In this document: piece by piece, positions 1-9,900 of the stretch
Numbering within the stretch: position 1 is the first letter of the stretch
How the letters are laid out: every line of letters starts with the position of its first letter
NCBI GenBank assembly: GCA_001899585.1
Contig: MKWE01000056.1
Location: 176,209-219,536, forward strand
From: Rhodospirillales bacterium 70-18
GTDB lineage: Bacteria > Pseudomonadota > Alphaproteobacteria > Acetobacterales > Acetobacteraceae
Length of the DNA: 43,328 nucleotides
Direction of reading: 5' to 3'
Translations under genes and position numbers: made by a program
Notes under the pieces: generated by a model
Seen by the model: only the letters and a program-made list of their open reading frames with translations
Databases searched by the model: none
What the model was told of the DNA's origin: nothing

Positions 1-1115
1 TGACCGCCGATGCCGGCGACTACGTGATCCGCAGCGTGTTCCACGAGGCGGTGGACGAGGCGCATGGCGCCGGCGGGGCGGCCGGCGGCTACAGCAACCG
101 GTTCACCGCGTTTCCCGCCAGCGTGACCTGGCGGCAGCCGATCACGGTGCCGCGGCCGAATCTGGGCGGGCTGTATTCGGCGGTGGTGCTGGGGCCGTCG
201 GGCGAGGAGATCTACACCGACCAGTACGGGCGGGTGAAGGTGTGGTTCCACTGGGACCACCGCAAGGACGCGACCGCGGACAACACGATCTGGCTGCGCG
301 TGATGCAGCCGTGGAGCGGCAACGCCTGGGGCGTGCAGCATATTCCGCGCGTGGGCACCGAGGTGGCGGTGGCGTTCGTGAACGGCGACGTGGACAATCC
401 GATCGTGATCGGCTGCTATTACAACGCCAACCAGATGCATCCGCTGACGCTGCCGGACGACAAGACCAAGAGCGGCATCCGCTCGCGCTCCTCGCCGCAG
501 GGCGGCACGGCGAATTTCAGCGAGTTCTGGATCGACGACAAGAAGGGCAACGAGATGGTGTTTCTCCATGCGGAGAAGGACCATTCGGAGGAGGTCGAGA
601 ACGACCAGACCGTGCATGTGATGCACGACCAGAAGATCACGGTGGACAACGACCGCACCCGCGAGGTGAAGAACAACGAGACGGTGACGGTCAAGAACAA
701 CCAGTCGATCACCGTCACCCAGGATCGCACGGTCGAGATCAGCAAGGGTAACGAGTCGCTGACCGTGAAGATGGGTAACATGACCACCGAGGTCAGCAAG
801 GGCGACATCAGCACCACCGCCAAGATGGGCAACATCTCCACCAAGGCGAGCATGGGCAACATCGCCACCGAGGCGTCGCTGGGCAACATCACGATCAAGG
901 CCGACCTGGGCGCCGTGAGCGTGGAGGCGATGCAGTCGATCGAGTTGAAGGTGGGGGCGTCTTCTGTGAAGATCGACCAGATGGGGGTGACCATCAAGGG
1001 CATGATGGTGAAGATCGAGGGCCAGGTCATGACAGATGTGAAGGGCCTGATCACCAAGCTCGGCGGCGATGCCATGACCATGGTGAAAGGCCCGATCATC
1101 ATGATCGGGCCGTGA
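1..1115 (+). CDS. vgrG: VgrG (TssI) spike protein, 5' truncated by window edge
   Basis: This is the trimeric spike at the tip of the T6SS tube. The reading frame is open from base 3, so the N-terminal gp27-like part lies outside the window and 370 residues are visible. The visible part begins in the RSVFHEA region and runs through the gp5 OB-fold core, with the family hallmarks of GRVKVWFHWD, RVMQPW, PRVGTEVAVAF, GDVDNPIV and the YNANQMHPLTLP segment. After it come DKKGNEMVFLHAEKD and a long C-terminal beta-helix of 8-9 residue repeats ending in IIMIGP. There is no extra C-terminal toxin domain. The gene is followed after 19 bp by a DUF6931-like gene and then PAAR, as usual for a vgrG island. 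Identity is very secure; only the start is missing. Confidence 0.97.
   Translation, partial: TADAGDYVIRSVFHEAVDEAHGAGGAAGGYSNRFTAFPASVTWRQPITVPRPNLGGLYSAVVLGPSGEEIYTDQYGRVKVWFHWDHRKDATADNTIWLRVMQPWSGNAWGVQHIPRVGTEVAVAFVNGDVDNPIVIGCYYNANQMHPLTLPDDKTKSGIRSRSSPQGGTANFSEFWIDDKKGNEMVFLHAEKDHSEEVENDQTVHVMHDQKITVDNDRTREVKNNETVTVKNNQSITVTQDRTVEISKGNESLTVKMGNMTTEVSKGDISTTAKMGNISTKASMGNIATEASLGNITIKADLGAVSVEAMQSIELKVGASSVKIDQMGVTIKGMMVKIEGQVMTDVKGLITKLGGDAMTMVKGPIIMIGP
771..932 (+). repeat. Six 9-residue (27-nt) repeats in the VgrG needle
   Basis: Six consecutive nonapeptides of the type (M/L/K)-G-(N/D/A)-(I/M/V)-x-T/V-x-A/V-x are encoded here, for example MGNISTKAS and MGNIATEAS. They follow a stretch of about 8-residue repeats. 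Such repeats form the triple-stranded beta-prism/helix of VgrG needles, so the repetition is structural and expected. Confidence 0.8.
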
Positions 1116-1134
1116 CGGCAAGCAGGAAGCGCCG

Positions 1135-1728
1135 ATGTCCGCCGCCCAGATGGCCAAGCTGATGACCGCCAACCTCGCCGAATTGCGCCCGCGCATCGAG
1201 GCGCCGCCGGCGGTTGCCGAGACGCTCGACCGCTGCCAGACGGCGCCTGAGGCGCTGGAGGCGCTGGTGCAGGGCGGCTTCATGAGCGAGGCGATGCGGC
1301 TGATCGCCCATGGCCTGCCGCGCCGCGAGGGGGTGTGGTGGGTGTGCATGTGCGCCCGCCATACCGCGACGGCCGACCTGGGCGCGGCCGACCTGGCGGC
1401 GCTGGAGGCGGCCGAATTGTGGGTGCGCCGGCCGACCGACGAGAACCGCCGCGCCGCCTTTGCGCGCGCCGAGGAGGCGCGGTTCGGCACGCCCGAGGCC
1501 TGGGCCTGCGTGGCGGCCTTCTGGAGCGCCGGGTCGATGGCGCCGCTGGGCCAGCCGGAGGTGCCGGCCGCGCCGCATCTGGCCGGCACCGCGATTGCCG
1601 GGGCGGTGTCGCTCGCCGCGGTACGCGGCAAGCCGGCGCGCCAGCCGGAGCGGCTGACCCGATTCCTGGAGAGCGCGCGCGACATCTCGGCCGGCGGCAC
1701 CGGCCGGCTGGCGGCGGAGGCGGAGTGA
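1135..1728 (+). CDS. DUF6931-like protein between VgrG and PAAR
   Basis: This 197-aa soluble protein has no signal peptide or membrane segment. I recognise the HGLPRREGVWWVCMCAR segment (about residues 59-75) followed by an alanine-rich helical region. It resembles the small DUF6931 family that occurs in T6SS spike islands; this assignment is from memory of the motif, not a search. It starts 19 bp after vgrG, and its stop is one base from the PAAR start, so the three genes are very likely co-translated. A position between VgrG and PAAR is typical of adaptor/chaperone genes (DUF4123, DUF2169, Eag families), so a role in loading the spike or an effector is a reasonable inference. No toxin motif is visible. 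Confidence 0.7.
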   Translation: MSAAQMAKLMTANLAELRPRIEAPPAVAETLDRCQTAPEALEALVQGGFMSEAMRLIAHGLPRREGVWWVCMCARHTATADLGAADLAALEAAELWVRRPTDENRRAAFARAEEARFGTPEAWACVAAFWSAGSMAPLGQPEVPAAPHLAGTAIAGAVSLAAVRGKPARQPERLTRFLESARDISAGGTGRLAAEAE

Positions 1729-1729
1729 G

Positions 1730-2020
1730 ATGGGCCAACCGGCGGCGCGGCTGACCGATCTGCATGTATGCCCGATGTTCACCGGGCCGGTGCCGCATGT
1801 CGGCGGGCCGATCGCGGGCCCGGGCTGCCCGACCGTGCTGATCGGCATGCTGCCGGCGGCGCGGGTGGGCGACATGGCGGTGTGCGTGGGGCCGCCGGAT
1901 GTGATAGCGATGGGCGCGTTCACGGTGTTGATCGGCGGCCAACCGGCGGCGCGGCTTGGCGACCTGACGGCGCATGGCGGCACGATCGTGCTCGGCTGTT
2001 TCACCGTGCTGGTGGGATGA
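1730..2020 (+). CDS. PAAR-domain spike tip protein
   Basis: This 96-aa protein consists only of a PAAR domain, the sharp cone that caps the VgrG trimer. The two half-repeats are visible: QPAARLTDLHVCP near residue 3 and GGQPAARLGDLTAHGG near residue 66, with glycine/proline-rich loops and the (T/P)VLIG strands. The Cys/His residues (C14, H12, C45, H75, C83 region) could supply the zinc site typical of the family. There is no N- or C-terminal extension, so this PAAR carries no fused toxin. It starts one base after the stop of the preceding gene and ends four bases before tagH. Confidence 0.95.
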   Translation: MGQPAARLTDLHVCPMFTGPVPHVGGPIAGPGCPTVLIGMLPAARVGDMAVCVGPPDVIAMGAFTVLIGGQPAARLGDLTAHGGTIVLGCFTVLVG

Positions 2021-2024
2021 GACG

Positions 2025-3620
2025 ATGGCGCTGACGCTTTCCGTATTGCGTTGCCCGGATGCGGTGCCGCCCGAGACCCGGACGGTGACGGGCGGCGAGT
2101 TCAGCATCGGGCGCGGCCCGGACAACCAGTGGACGCTGGCCGATCCGGACAAGTTCCTGTCCAAGCGGCATTGCGTGCTGGCATTCCGCTCGGGCGGCTG
2201 GCAACTAGCCGATGTCAGCACCAACGGCACGTTCCTGAACCGCGACACCGATCCGGTGGGCGCCGGGGCGCCGCGCGACCTGCGCGATGGCGACCGGCTG
2301 CGGCTGGGCAATTACGAGATCGAGATCCGCATCGCCGAGGAAGCGGCCGGCTGGGGCGGTGCCGCCGGGGGCGGGCAGGCGGGCGGGCGTGCCGGCGGTG
2401 GGGGATCGTTCGCGGCCCCGTCATTCGCCGACCCGTTCGGCGACGACCCGTTCGGAACCCCGCCCGCCGGCGGCGGCGGATTCGGCAAGGACCCGATGCT
2501 GGAGCCGGGCGGGTTCGGCGGCATCGCGCCGCCGGCGGTGACGCTGCCGGCGGATTTCGACCCGCTGGGCGGCGATTTCGACGCGCCGTTCTCGGCCCCC
2601 ACGCAGTCCGACCATGCGTCGGCGCTGGAACAGTCCTTCCGCAGCCCGACGCCGGCGCCGCCCGGGTTGCCGCCGGACCTGGACGACTGGGACCTGGACC
2701 TGTCGCCAACCCCCGCGCCTGCTGCCGCGCCGGCGCCCCCGGCGGCATCGGTGTCGCCACCCGCCGCCTTCGCGCCGCCTCCGCTGGTACCGCCTCACGT
2801 TGTCGCGCAGCCGGCGGCCGCGCCTCCGATGGCGGCGCCACCGATCGCGGTGCCCGAGGATGCCCTGGCTGATCCGTTCGCCGAGGCGGATGTGGAGTCG
2901 GCGCCGTTCGTGCCGCCAGCACCTGCCCAGCCAGCACCTGCCCAGTCATCGCCTGCCTATGAGCCGCCGGCCGAGGCGCCGGTTACGCCCGCGCCCCGTC
3001 CGGCGCTGGCGCCTGCGGCGGCGGCGGTGCCGGCGGGCGACCTGATGACGGCTTTCCTGCGTGGCGCCGGGGTGGAGGATGCGCGGCCGGCCGACCCGCT
3101 GGCGACCATGGAGCGGTTGGGCGGGGCGTTCCGCGCGCTGGTCGCCGGCGTGCGCCAAGCGCTGATCGCGCGCGCCGCGGTGAAGGGGGAGTTCCGCATC
3201 GAGCAGACGATGATCCGGGCGCGCGGCAACAACCCGCTGAAGTTCTCCGCCGGCGACGACGACGCGCTGGCCGCCCTGCTGGGCGCCGGGCGGCGCAGCG
3301 AGATGGCGCCGGCCGATGCGATCGCCGATGCGTTGCGCGACATGCGGCTGCACGAGTTGGCCACCATGGCGGCGATGCAGTCGGCGGTGCGCGCGCTGCT
3401 GGAGCGGCTGGACCCGGCGCCCTTACGCGCCGAGGCGGAAAAGGGCGGCGGGCTGCTGCCGGCGCAGCGCCGGGCCCGGGCGTTTGACAGTTTTGAGAAG
3501 CTGCACGGCGAGATCAGCCGTGCGCTGGCCGACGATTTCGATAGCGTCTTCGGCAAGGCGTTTGCTCGTGCCTACGAGCAGGCGTTGCGCGAAGCATCCG
3601 CAAAGGACCGCCCCGAATGA
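2025..3620 (+). CDS. tagH: T6SS FHA-domain protein (TagH/ImpI/Fha type)
   Basis: This 531-aa cytosolic scaffold reads the threonine-phosphorylation state of the T6SS. An N-terminal FHA domain (about residues 25-95) has the phosphothreonine-binding residues in place: G29-R30, S46, H49 and N67 in the STNGTFLN strand. A Gly/Pro/Ala-rich disordered linker (about 110-345) follows, then the conserved C-terminal TagH domain (about 345-531) containing RIEQTMIRARGNNPLKFS and the FEKLHGEISRALADDFDSVFG end. I chose the ATG at 2025 because the FHA strand begins at once, and the GTG-type start further upstream would overlap PAAR. The stop overlaps tssJ (ATGA). In Agrobacterium the equivalent protein binds phospho-TssL. 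Confidence 0.93.
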   Translation: MALTLSVLRCPDAVPPETRTVTGGEFSIGRGPDNQWTLADPDKFLSKRHCVLAFRSGGWQLADVSTNGTFLNRDTDPVGAGAPRDLRDGDRLRLGNYEIEIRIAEEAAGWGGAAGGGQAGGRAGGGGSFAAPSFADPFGDDPFGTPPAGGGGFGKDPMLEPGGFGGIAPPAVTLPADFDPLGGDFDAPFSAPTQSDHASALEQSFRSPTPAPPGLPPDLDDWDLDLSPTPAPAAAPAPPAASVSPPAAFAPPPLVPPHVVAQPAAAPPMAAPPIAVPEDALADPFAEADVESAPFVPPAPAQPAPAQSSPAYEPPAEAPVTPAPRPALAPAAAAVPAGDLMTAFLRGAGVEDARPADPLATMERLGGAFRALVAGVRQALIARAAVKGEFRIEQTMIRARGNNPLKFSAGDDDALAALLGAGRRSEMAPADAIADALRDMRLHELATMAAMQSAVRALLERLDPAPLRAEAEKGGGLLPAQRRARAFDSFEKLHGEISRALADDFDSVFGKAFARAYEQALREASAKDRPE

Positions 3621-4078
3621 ACCGCCGCCTGTTCCTCGCCCCCGTCGTGCTGCTCCCCGCGCTGTTGTTCGGCTGCGCCGCGCCGCCGCCGCCGCCGCCT
3701 GAGTTGGACCTGACGATCACGGCCGGCGCGGACCAGAACCCCGATACCGGCGGGCAGGCGGCGCCGGTGAAGATCTTCCTCTACCAGCTCGCCTCGGGCG
3801 CCAAGTTCGAGCGTGCCGACGTGTTCGCGCTGACCGAGCGCGACAAGGCGACGCTGGGCGAGGACATGCTCGCCTCCGAGGCAGTGGTGGTGGCGCCGGG
3901 CGAGAGCCGCGTGGTGAAGAAGCAGCTGAAGGTCGGCACGCAGGTGCTGGGGGTGGTGGTGCTGTTCCGCGACATCGACCATGCCACCTGGCGGCTGATG
4001 GCCAAGGTGGCGGCCAGCGGACCCACCAAGCTGACGCTGACCACGAAGGGGATCGTGGCCGCGCTGGCCGCCCACTGA
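3617..4078 (+). CDS. tssJ: T6SS outer-membrane lipoprotein TssJ (SciN/VasD)
   Basis: This is the outer-membrane anchor of the TssJLM membrane complex. It is a 153-aa protein with a lipoprotein signal peptide ending in the lipobox L-F-G-C20, followed by a proline stretch and a transthyretin-like beta-sandwich. The family pattern AAPVKIFLYQLASGAKFERADVF is present in segments, with the VVKKQLKVGTQVLGVV strand and the late LTLTTKGI strand. The start overlaps the tagH stop by four bases, indicating coupling. Residue +2 after the acylated cysteine is Ala, not Asp, consistent with sorting to the outer membrane. Confidence 0.95.
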   Translation: MNRRLFLAPVVLLPALLFGCAAPPPPPPELDLTITAGADQNPDTGGQAAPVKIFLYQLASGAKFERADVFALTERDKATLGEDMLASEAVVVAPGESRVVKKQLKVGTQVLGVVVLFRDIDHATWRLMAKVAASGPTKLTLTTKGIVAALAAH

Positions 4079-4205
4079 CTCACATCGGTTGCGCCGCGTG
4101 TAACTTTATCGGTTCGGATGATTTCATCCGGGCCGGGGTTGCACTAGGCTCGGGACGGGCCGGCGCGGTGGCGGGCCGCATAATGGGGGGCGGGCGCTCG
4201 ACGTC
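4079..4205 (+). other. tssJ-tssK intergenic region with a palindrome over the tssK start
   Basis: This 127-bp spacer is the longest gap in the first T6SS block. The sequence ACGTCATGACGT at 4201-4212 is a perfect 12-bp palindrome that includes the tssK ATG. No convincing terminator, sigma-70 or sigma-54 box was found. The palindrome could be an operator or chance in GC-rich DNA. Confidence 0.3.
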
Positions 4206-5537
4206 ATGACGTGGACCAACCGGGTGGTCTGGCAGGAAGGCATGTTCCTGCGCGCACAGCATTTCCAGCAACAGGATCGTTTCCTGGAGGCGGTGGTGCG
4301 CGGCCGCACGGCGGCGCTGCGACCGTATCCATGGGGCATCACCGAGATACTGATCGACCGCGACCTGCTGGGCACCGGACGGTTCGCGCTCGCCTCGGCG
4401 GCTGGGGTGTTCGAGGACGGCACGCCGTTCGCCATTCCGGGCGAGACCGACCATCCGGTGCCGCTGGACCTGCCGGAATCGGCGCGCAACACGGTGATCT
4501 ACCTGGCGTTGCCGGTGCGCCAGCCGGGGGCGGTGGAGATCGCGGCGGATGGCGGCACCGAAGGCCGCTACGCGCTGCATCCGTTCGAGGCGTACGATAC
4601 CCATTCCGCCTCGCCGCAGCCGGCGGAGTTGCAGGTGGGGCGGCTGCGGCTGCGCTACATGCTGGAAAGCGACGACCGCTCCGGCTACCTGTGCATCGGG
4701 CTGGCGCGCATCGTGGAGGTGGCGGCCGACAAGCGGGTGAGCCTGGACGATCGCTGGATCGCACCCGCGCTGGTGTGCTCGGCGACGCCACCGCTGTCGG
4801 GGCTGTTGTCGGAACTGTCCGGCATGCTGAACCAGCGCGGCGAGGCGCTGGCCGCGCGCATGACCGCGCCGGGCTCGCGCGGGGCGGCGGAAATCCAGGA
4901 CTTCCTGCTGTTGCAGACGGTGAACCGCTGGCAGGTGCTGCTGGCGCACTGGGCTGATTCGGGCAACGTGCACCCGGAGGATTTCTACCGCACGCTGCTG
5001 CAGATGGCCGGCGAGTTCGCCACCTTCACCGAGACCACGACGCGGCGGCCGAACACCTATCCGGCCTATCGGCACGACGACCTGCAGCGCAGCTTCGCGC
5101 CGGTGGTGGCGGATCTGCGCCGGTCGCTGTCGGCGGTGATCGAACAGACCGCGGTGCCGGTGCCGTTGCAGGAGCGCCGGCACGGGCTGCGGGTGGGGCC
5201 GATCGTCGATCGTTCGATCCTGCGCGGTTCGAATTTCGTGCTGACGGTGCAGGCGGACATGCCGACCGAAAATCTGCGCCGGCTGTTCCCCTCGCAGGTG
5301 AAGATTGCCGCCGTGGAGCATATCCGCGAGCACGTGATGTCGCAGCTGCCGGGCATCGCGGTGCGGCCGCTGGCGGTGGCGCCGCGGCAGATCCCGTTCT
5401 ACGCGGGCGCGACCTATTTCGAGCTGGACCGCAACTCGCCGCATTGGCAACAGATGCAGAGTTCGGGTGGTTTCGCGGTCCATGTCTCGGGTGAATATCC
5501 TAATCTGCGCATCGAATTATGGGCCATTCGCGGCTAA
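4206..5537 (+). CDS. tssK: T6SS baseplate protein TssK (ImpJ/VasE)
   Basis: This 443-aa trimeric adaptor connects the baseplate wedges to the TssL/TssM membrane complex. The N-terminus has the diagnostic VVWQEGMFLRAQHFQQQDR motif (residues 6-24), and the C-terminal receptor-binding domain ends with WQQMQSSGGFAVHVSGEYPN followed by LRIELWAIRG. Length fits the family. The gene starts 127 bp after tssJ, so it may have its own promoter, although I see no clear -35/-10 pair. The start codon lies inside a 12-bp palindrome (4201-4212). Confidence 0.96.
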   Translation: MTWTNRVVWQEGMFLRAQHFQQQDRFLEAVVRGRTAALRPYPWGITEILIDRDLLGTGRFALASAAGVFEDGTPFAIPGETDHPVPLDLPESARNTVIYLALPVRQPGAVEIAADGGTEGRYALHPFEAYDTHSASPQPAELQVGRLRLRYMLESDDRSGYLCIGLARIVEVAADKRVSLDDRWIAPALVCSATPPLSGLLSELSGMLNQRGEALAARMTAPGSRGAAEIQDFLLLQTVNRWQVLLAHWADSGNVHPEDFYRTLLQMAGEFATFTETTTRRPNTYPAYRHDDLQRSFAPVVADLRRSLSAVIEQTAVPVPLQERRHGLRVGPIVDRSILRGSNFVLTVQADMPTENLRRLFPSQVKIAAVEHIREHVMSQLPGIAVRPLAVAPRQIPFYAGATYFELDRNSPHWQQMQSSGGFAVHVSGEYPNLRIELWAIRG

Positions 5538-5593
5538 CGGGCGGCGGCCGGGCCGACGGATGGACCGGAGGGCGGGCTTCGGAGGAGTGACGG

Positions 5594-6970
5594 ATGAGTG
5601 ACAACCCTTTCGAGGAAGACTCCGACCGTACGGTGATCCGCCCGGTGCCGGGTGGGCGCAAGCCGGCCGCGGCCCCCGCCGCCACGCCGGTGGGCGGGTT
5701 CGGCGCGTCGGCACCGCCGCCGCAGCCGACGGCCCCGGCCTATGCCGCGCCGGCGATGGTGGCGGATGGGGCGGAGCAGATCACGCTGGGCGGCAATACG
5801 CTGACCGCGGCGGCGGCACCGCTGCTGCAATTGCTGGCGCGGCTGCGCAACACACTGAACCAGCCTGACCCAGCCGATCTGCGTGAGCGCGCGACGCGGG
5901 AACTGCGCGCCTTCGAGCAGGCGGCGCGGGATGCCGGCGTGCCGATCGAGCAGTTGCGCCCGGCGCATTACGCCCTGTGCGCCAGCCTGGACGACGTGGT
6001 GCTGAACACGCCCTGGGGCAGCACCGGGGTGTGGGACAGCCGCTCGCTGGTCTCGACCTTCCACCAGGAGGTGCGCAGTGGCGAGCGGTTCTTCGACCTG
6101 TTGGGGCAGCTGAAGCAGAATCCCGGCTCGTACCTGTCGGTGCTGGAGCTGATGTATCTGTGCCTGTCGCTGGGTTTCATGGGCCGCTACCGGCTGTCGC
6201 CGCGCGGGCCGGGCGAGTTGGAGAAGCTGCGCGAAGACCTCTACGCCATCATCATGCGACAGCGCCAGGCGGCGGAGCCGGCGCTGTCGCCGCATTGGGA
6301 GGGGGCGGCGGCGCCCTACCGGCCGGCGCGTGCGTCGTTGCCGGTTTGGGTGGCGGCGGTGCTGGGCGTGGCGGTCGTGGCCGGGCTGTTCGTGTGGTTC
6401 TCCGGCAGCCTCAACGCCGCGTCCGACGACCTGCTCGCGCGCATGATGGCGGCGCCGCCCACGCAGATGCCGCAGATCACCCGTGCCGTGGCGGTGGTGC
6501 CGCCGCCGCCGCCGCCGGCACCGCCGGGGCCGACCTTCATCGACAAGCTGCGCCAGTTCCTCAAGCCGGAGATCGATGCCGGGCTGGTGGTGGTGCTGGG
6601 CACCGACCAGACGCCGATCGTGCGCATCCGCAACAAGGGACTGTTCGGCTCCGGCAGCGCCGTGGTGCAGAGCCAGTTCGTGCCGCTGCTGGAGCGGATC
6701 GGCACGGCGCTGAAGACCGAGCCAGGGCAGGTGACGGTGATCGGGCATACCGACAACCAGCCGATCCATACCGTGCAGTTCCCGTCCAACTTCCAGCTTT
6801 CCACCGCGCGGGCGGAGGCGGCGAAGGCGATTATCGCGCGCGCGCTGGGCGATCCCGGACGGATCAAGGCGGAGGGGCGGGCGGATGCCGAGCCGGTGGC
6901 CTCCAACGCGACCCCCGAGGGGCGCGAGGCGAACCGGCGGATCGAAGTGATGCTGCAGCGGCAAGGTTAG
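5594..6970 (+). CDS. tssL: T6SS inner-membrane protein TssL (DotU/ImpK) with C-terminal OmpA domain
   Basis: This 458-aa subunit of the TssJLM channel has three parts. The cytosolic DotU domain (about residues 55-245) includes LDDVVLNTPWG and the WWKVET-equivalent STFHQEV region. One transmembrane helix lies at about 250-271. A periplasmic OmpA/peptidoglycan-binding domain (about 345-458) has VTVIGHTDNQPI and the EANRRIEV motif. The acidic N-terminus contains D11-R12-T13-V14-I15-R16-P17. In Agrobacterium tumefaciens, PpkA phosphorylates TssL at Thr14 and the FHA protein binds it; T13 here is the apparent counterpart. GGAGGAG lies just upstream of the start. An extended TssL with its own OmpA domain is typical of Imp-type systems. 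Confidence 0.97.
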   Translation: MSDNPFEEDSDRTVIRPVPGGRKPAAAPAATPVGGFGASAPPPQPTAPAYAAPAMVADGAEQITLGGNTLTAAAAPLLQLLARLRNTLNQPDPADLRERATRELRAFEQAARDAGVPIEQLRPAHYALCASLDDVVLNTPWGSTGVWDSRSLVSTFHQEVRSGERFFDLLGQLKQNPGSYLSVLELMYLCLSLGFMGRYRLSPRGPGELEKLREDLYAIIMRQRQAAEPALSPHWEGAAAPYRPARASLPVWVAAVLGVAVVAGLFVWFSGSLNAASDDLLARMMAAPPTQMPQITRAVAVVPPPPPPAPPGPTFIDKLRQFLKPEIDAGLVVVLGTDQTPIVRIRNKGLFGSGSAVVQSQFVPLLERIGTALKTEPGQVTVIGHTDNQPIHTVQFPSNFQLSTARAEAAKAIIARALGDPGRIKAEGRADAEPVASNATPEGREANRRIEVMLQRQG

Positions 6971-6985
6971 GGCGGGACGGGGACA

Positions 6986-9900
6986 ATGAAGGCAGTGCTT
7001 GGTTTCCTGGGCTCCCGCTGGTTCCTCAGCTTCATCGGCGTGGCGCTGGTCGCCGCCCTGGTGTGGGTGTTCGGGCCGTTCCTGCCGGCGCTGGAAGGGT
7101 GGGTGGCGCGCGCCGTGGTGGTGGCGGTGCTGCTGCTGCTGTGGTTCGGCATCAATTTCTGGATCTCGTGGCGGCGCAACAAGGCCGACGTGGCGCTGAC
7201 CAAGGGGGCGGCGGCGACGGCGGCCGATGCCTCGGCGGCGGCGAGCGCCGAAGAAGTCGCCGCCATGGGCGACAAGCTGACCCAGGCGCTGGCGCTGCTT
7301 CGGAAGGCACGCGGCACCCGGGGGTATCTGTACGAGCAGCCCTGGTACGTGATCATCGGCCCGCCCGGCGCCGGCAAGACCACGGCGCTGCTGAACGCCG
7401 GGCTGCAGTTTCCGCTGGCCGCCGAGATGGGGCAGGGGGCAGTGGCCGGGGTCGGTGGCACCCGCATGTGCGATTGGTGGTTCACCGAGAACGCGGTGCT
7501 GATCGACACCGCCGGGCGCTACACGACACAGGATTCCGACGCCGAGGTGGATCGGGCCGGCTGGCTGGGTTTCCTCGACCTGCTGAAGCGCACGCGGGCG
7601 CGGCAGCCGTTGAACGGGGTGATCGTCGCCATTTCGGTGGCCGATATCGCCGCCGCGCCGCCGGCCGAGCGGCTGGCCCATGCCCGCGCCATCCGCAAGC
7701 GGGTGAAGGAGTTGACCGACCGGCTGGCGGTGAAGGTGCCGGTGTATGCGCTGTTTACAAAGGCCGACCTGCTGGCCGGGTTCACCGAATTCTTCGATGA
7801 TCTGGACCGTGAGAAGCGCGGCCAGGTCTGGGGCGCCACCTTCACGCTGCCGGCGCGTGCGCGCGACGTGCCGGAGGCCGGGGTGCTGGGCGGCTTCGTG
7901 GCCGAGTTCCAGGCGTTGGTGCAGCGGCTGAACGATCGGCTGCTGGACCGGCTGCAGGCCGAGCGCAGCCCGGAGCGGCGGGCAATGATTGCCGGTTTTC
8001 CGGCCCAGTTCGCCACGCTGGAACAGCCGCTCGCGGGCTTCCTGCAGGAGGCGTTCGGCGGCAGCCGGCTGGACCCGGCGCCATTCCTGCGCGGGGTATA
8101 TTTCGCCTCCGGCACCCAGGAAGGCACGCCGATCGACCGGCTGACCGGGGCGCTGGCACGCGCCTTCGGGGTGGACCAGCGGCGCGCGCCCAGCCTGCGG
8201 CCGGAGCAGGGGCGCAGCTATTTCCTTGGGCGGCTGCTGAAGGACGTGATCTTCGGCGAGGCCATGCTGGTCTCCAGCAAGCCCGGCGCGACGCGGCGGC
8301 GAATGCTGATCCGTGCCGGGGCGTTCAGTCTGATCGCGCTGCTGACGCTGGGCGGCGCGGGGCTGCTGTACAGCCGCCAGGCCGCCAGCCGGGCGGAGAT
8401 CGACACCACGGCGGCGGCGCTCGCGGCCTATGAGCAGACTGTGAAGCCGCTGAAGCTGGACCCGGTGAACGATGCAGACCTGCCGGCGATGATGGCGCTG
8501 CTGGAGCAGGCGCGGCGCCTGCCGCATGGCTATGACAGCAAGGATTCCCCGGGTTCCTGGGGCGTGGGACTGTCGCAGGACGGCAAGCTGGCCCTGGCGG
8601 CGCGGGAAGTCTACCGCAACGCCCTCGGCCGGGTGCTGCTGCCGCGGCTGATCTGGCGCCTGGAATCGCAGATTCGCGGCAACCTCAACCGCCCGGATTT
8701 CGTCTACGAGGCGACGCGCGTCTACCTGATGCTGGGCAATGCCGGGCCGCTGGATCGCGGCCTGGTACGGGAATGGATGCAACTCGACTGGGAGCAGGCC
8801 TATCCCGGGGCCGGGTCGGCGCCGTTCCGCGATGCGCTGCTGCGCCATTTGGACGCGATGCTCGAAAATCCGCTGCCGCAGGTGGCGCTGGATGGGGCCT
8901 TGGTGGCGGATGCGCGGCGCACGTTCAGCCGGGTGACGCTGGCGGAGCGGGTGTATTCGCGCATCAAACCGATGGCGTCGGCACAGAAGATCGCGCCGTG
9001 GCGGCCCTCCGACGCAATTGGTGCCACCGGCGCGACGGTGTTCGTGCGGGCTTCCGGCAAGCCGCTGACCGACGGGATTCCCGGCTTCTACACGGTGGAG
9101 GGCTTCCACAAGGTGCTGCTGCCGGCGCTGCCGGTGGCCACTAAGGAAGTGGCCAGCGAGAGCTGGGTGCTGGGGGCTCGCTCGGAGATCGACCCGAACA
9201 GCCCGCAGATGCAGTCGCTGGAACACGACGTGGTGGGGCTGTACGTAAACGACTACGCCAAGCAGTGGGATGCCATGCTGGCCGACCTGAACGTCGTGCC
9301 GCTGCATAGCATGGGGCAGGCGGTGCAGGACCTGTACGTGCTGTCCTCGCCGCAGTCGCCGATGCGCGACCTGCTGGCCAGCATTGCCCGGCAACTCACC
9401 CTGTCGGTGCCGCCGAAGGACGAAAATGCCGCGGCGGTGGACGCGGCGGGCAAGGTGGCCGGCAAGGCGGCGGCCCTGGTGCCGGGCGGTTCGACGGTGA
9501 AGCGGCTGCAAGGGTTGCTGGGCGCGCCGAGCGGGCCGCCGCCGGAGGTGCCGGGCAAGGCGATCGACGATCGCTACAAGGCGTTGCGCGATTTCGTCGG
9601 CACCGGCCCCGGTGCGCCGCTAGACATGGTGCTGAAGCTGCTGAACGATTTGCAGCAGCAGCTGAACCGGCTTGCCTCGGCCGCGCCTGGTGCCTCGGCG
9701 GCGCCTGCGGTGGCGACCGGCGAGGATCCGGCTCGGCTGTTGCAGGCCGAGGCGTCGCGCCAGCCGGAGCCGGTGGCGCGCTGGCTGCTGGCGCTGGCCG
9801 GTGGCGGCTCCACGCTGCGCGGCGGCGGCGCCAAGCAGGCGGTGGCGGCGGCGTTCGCCGGCGCTGGCGGACCGGGCACGCTGTGCACCCAGGCGGTGAA

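Noticed and set aside
5534-9511. 1325-codon open frame on the minus strand opposite tssL/tssM
   Set aside because: It is antisense to two certain T6SS genes and is very rich in Arg/His/Gln/Pro, as expected from the complement of GC-rich codons. No domain is recognisable.
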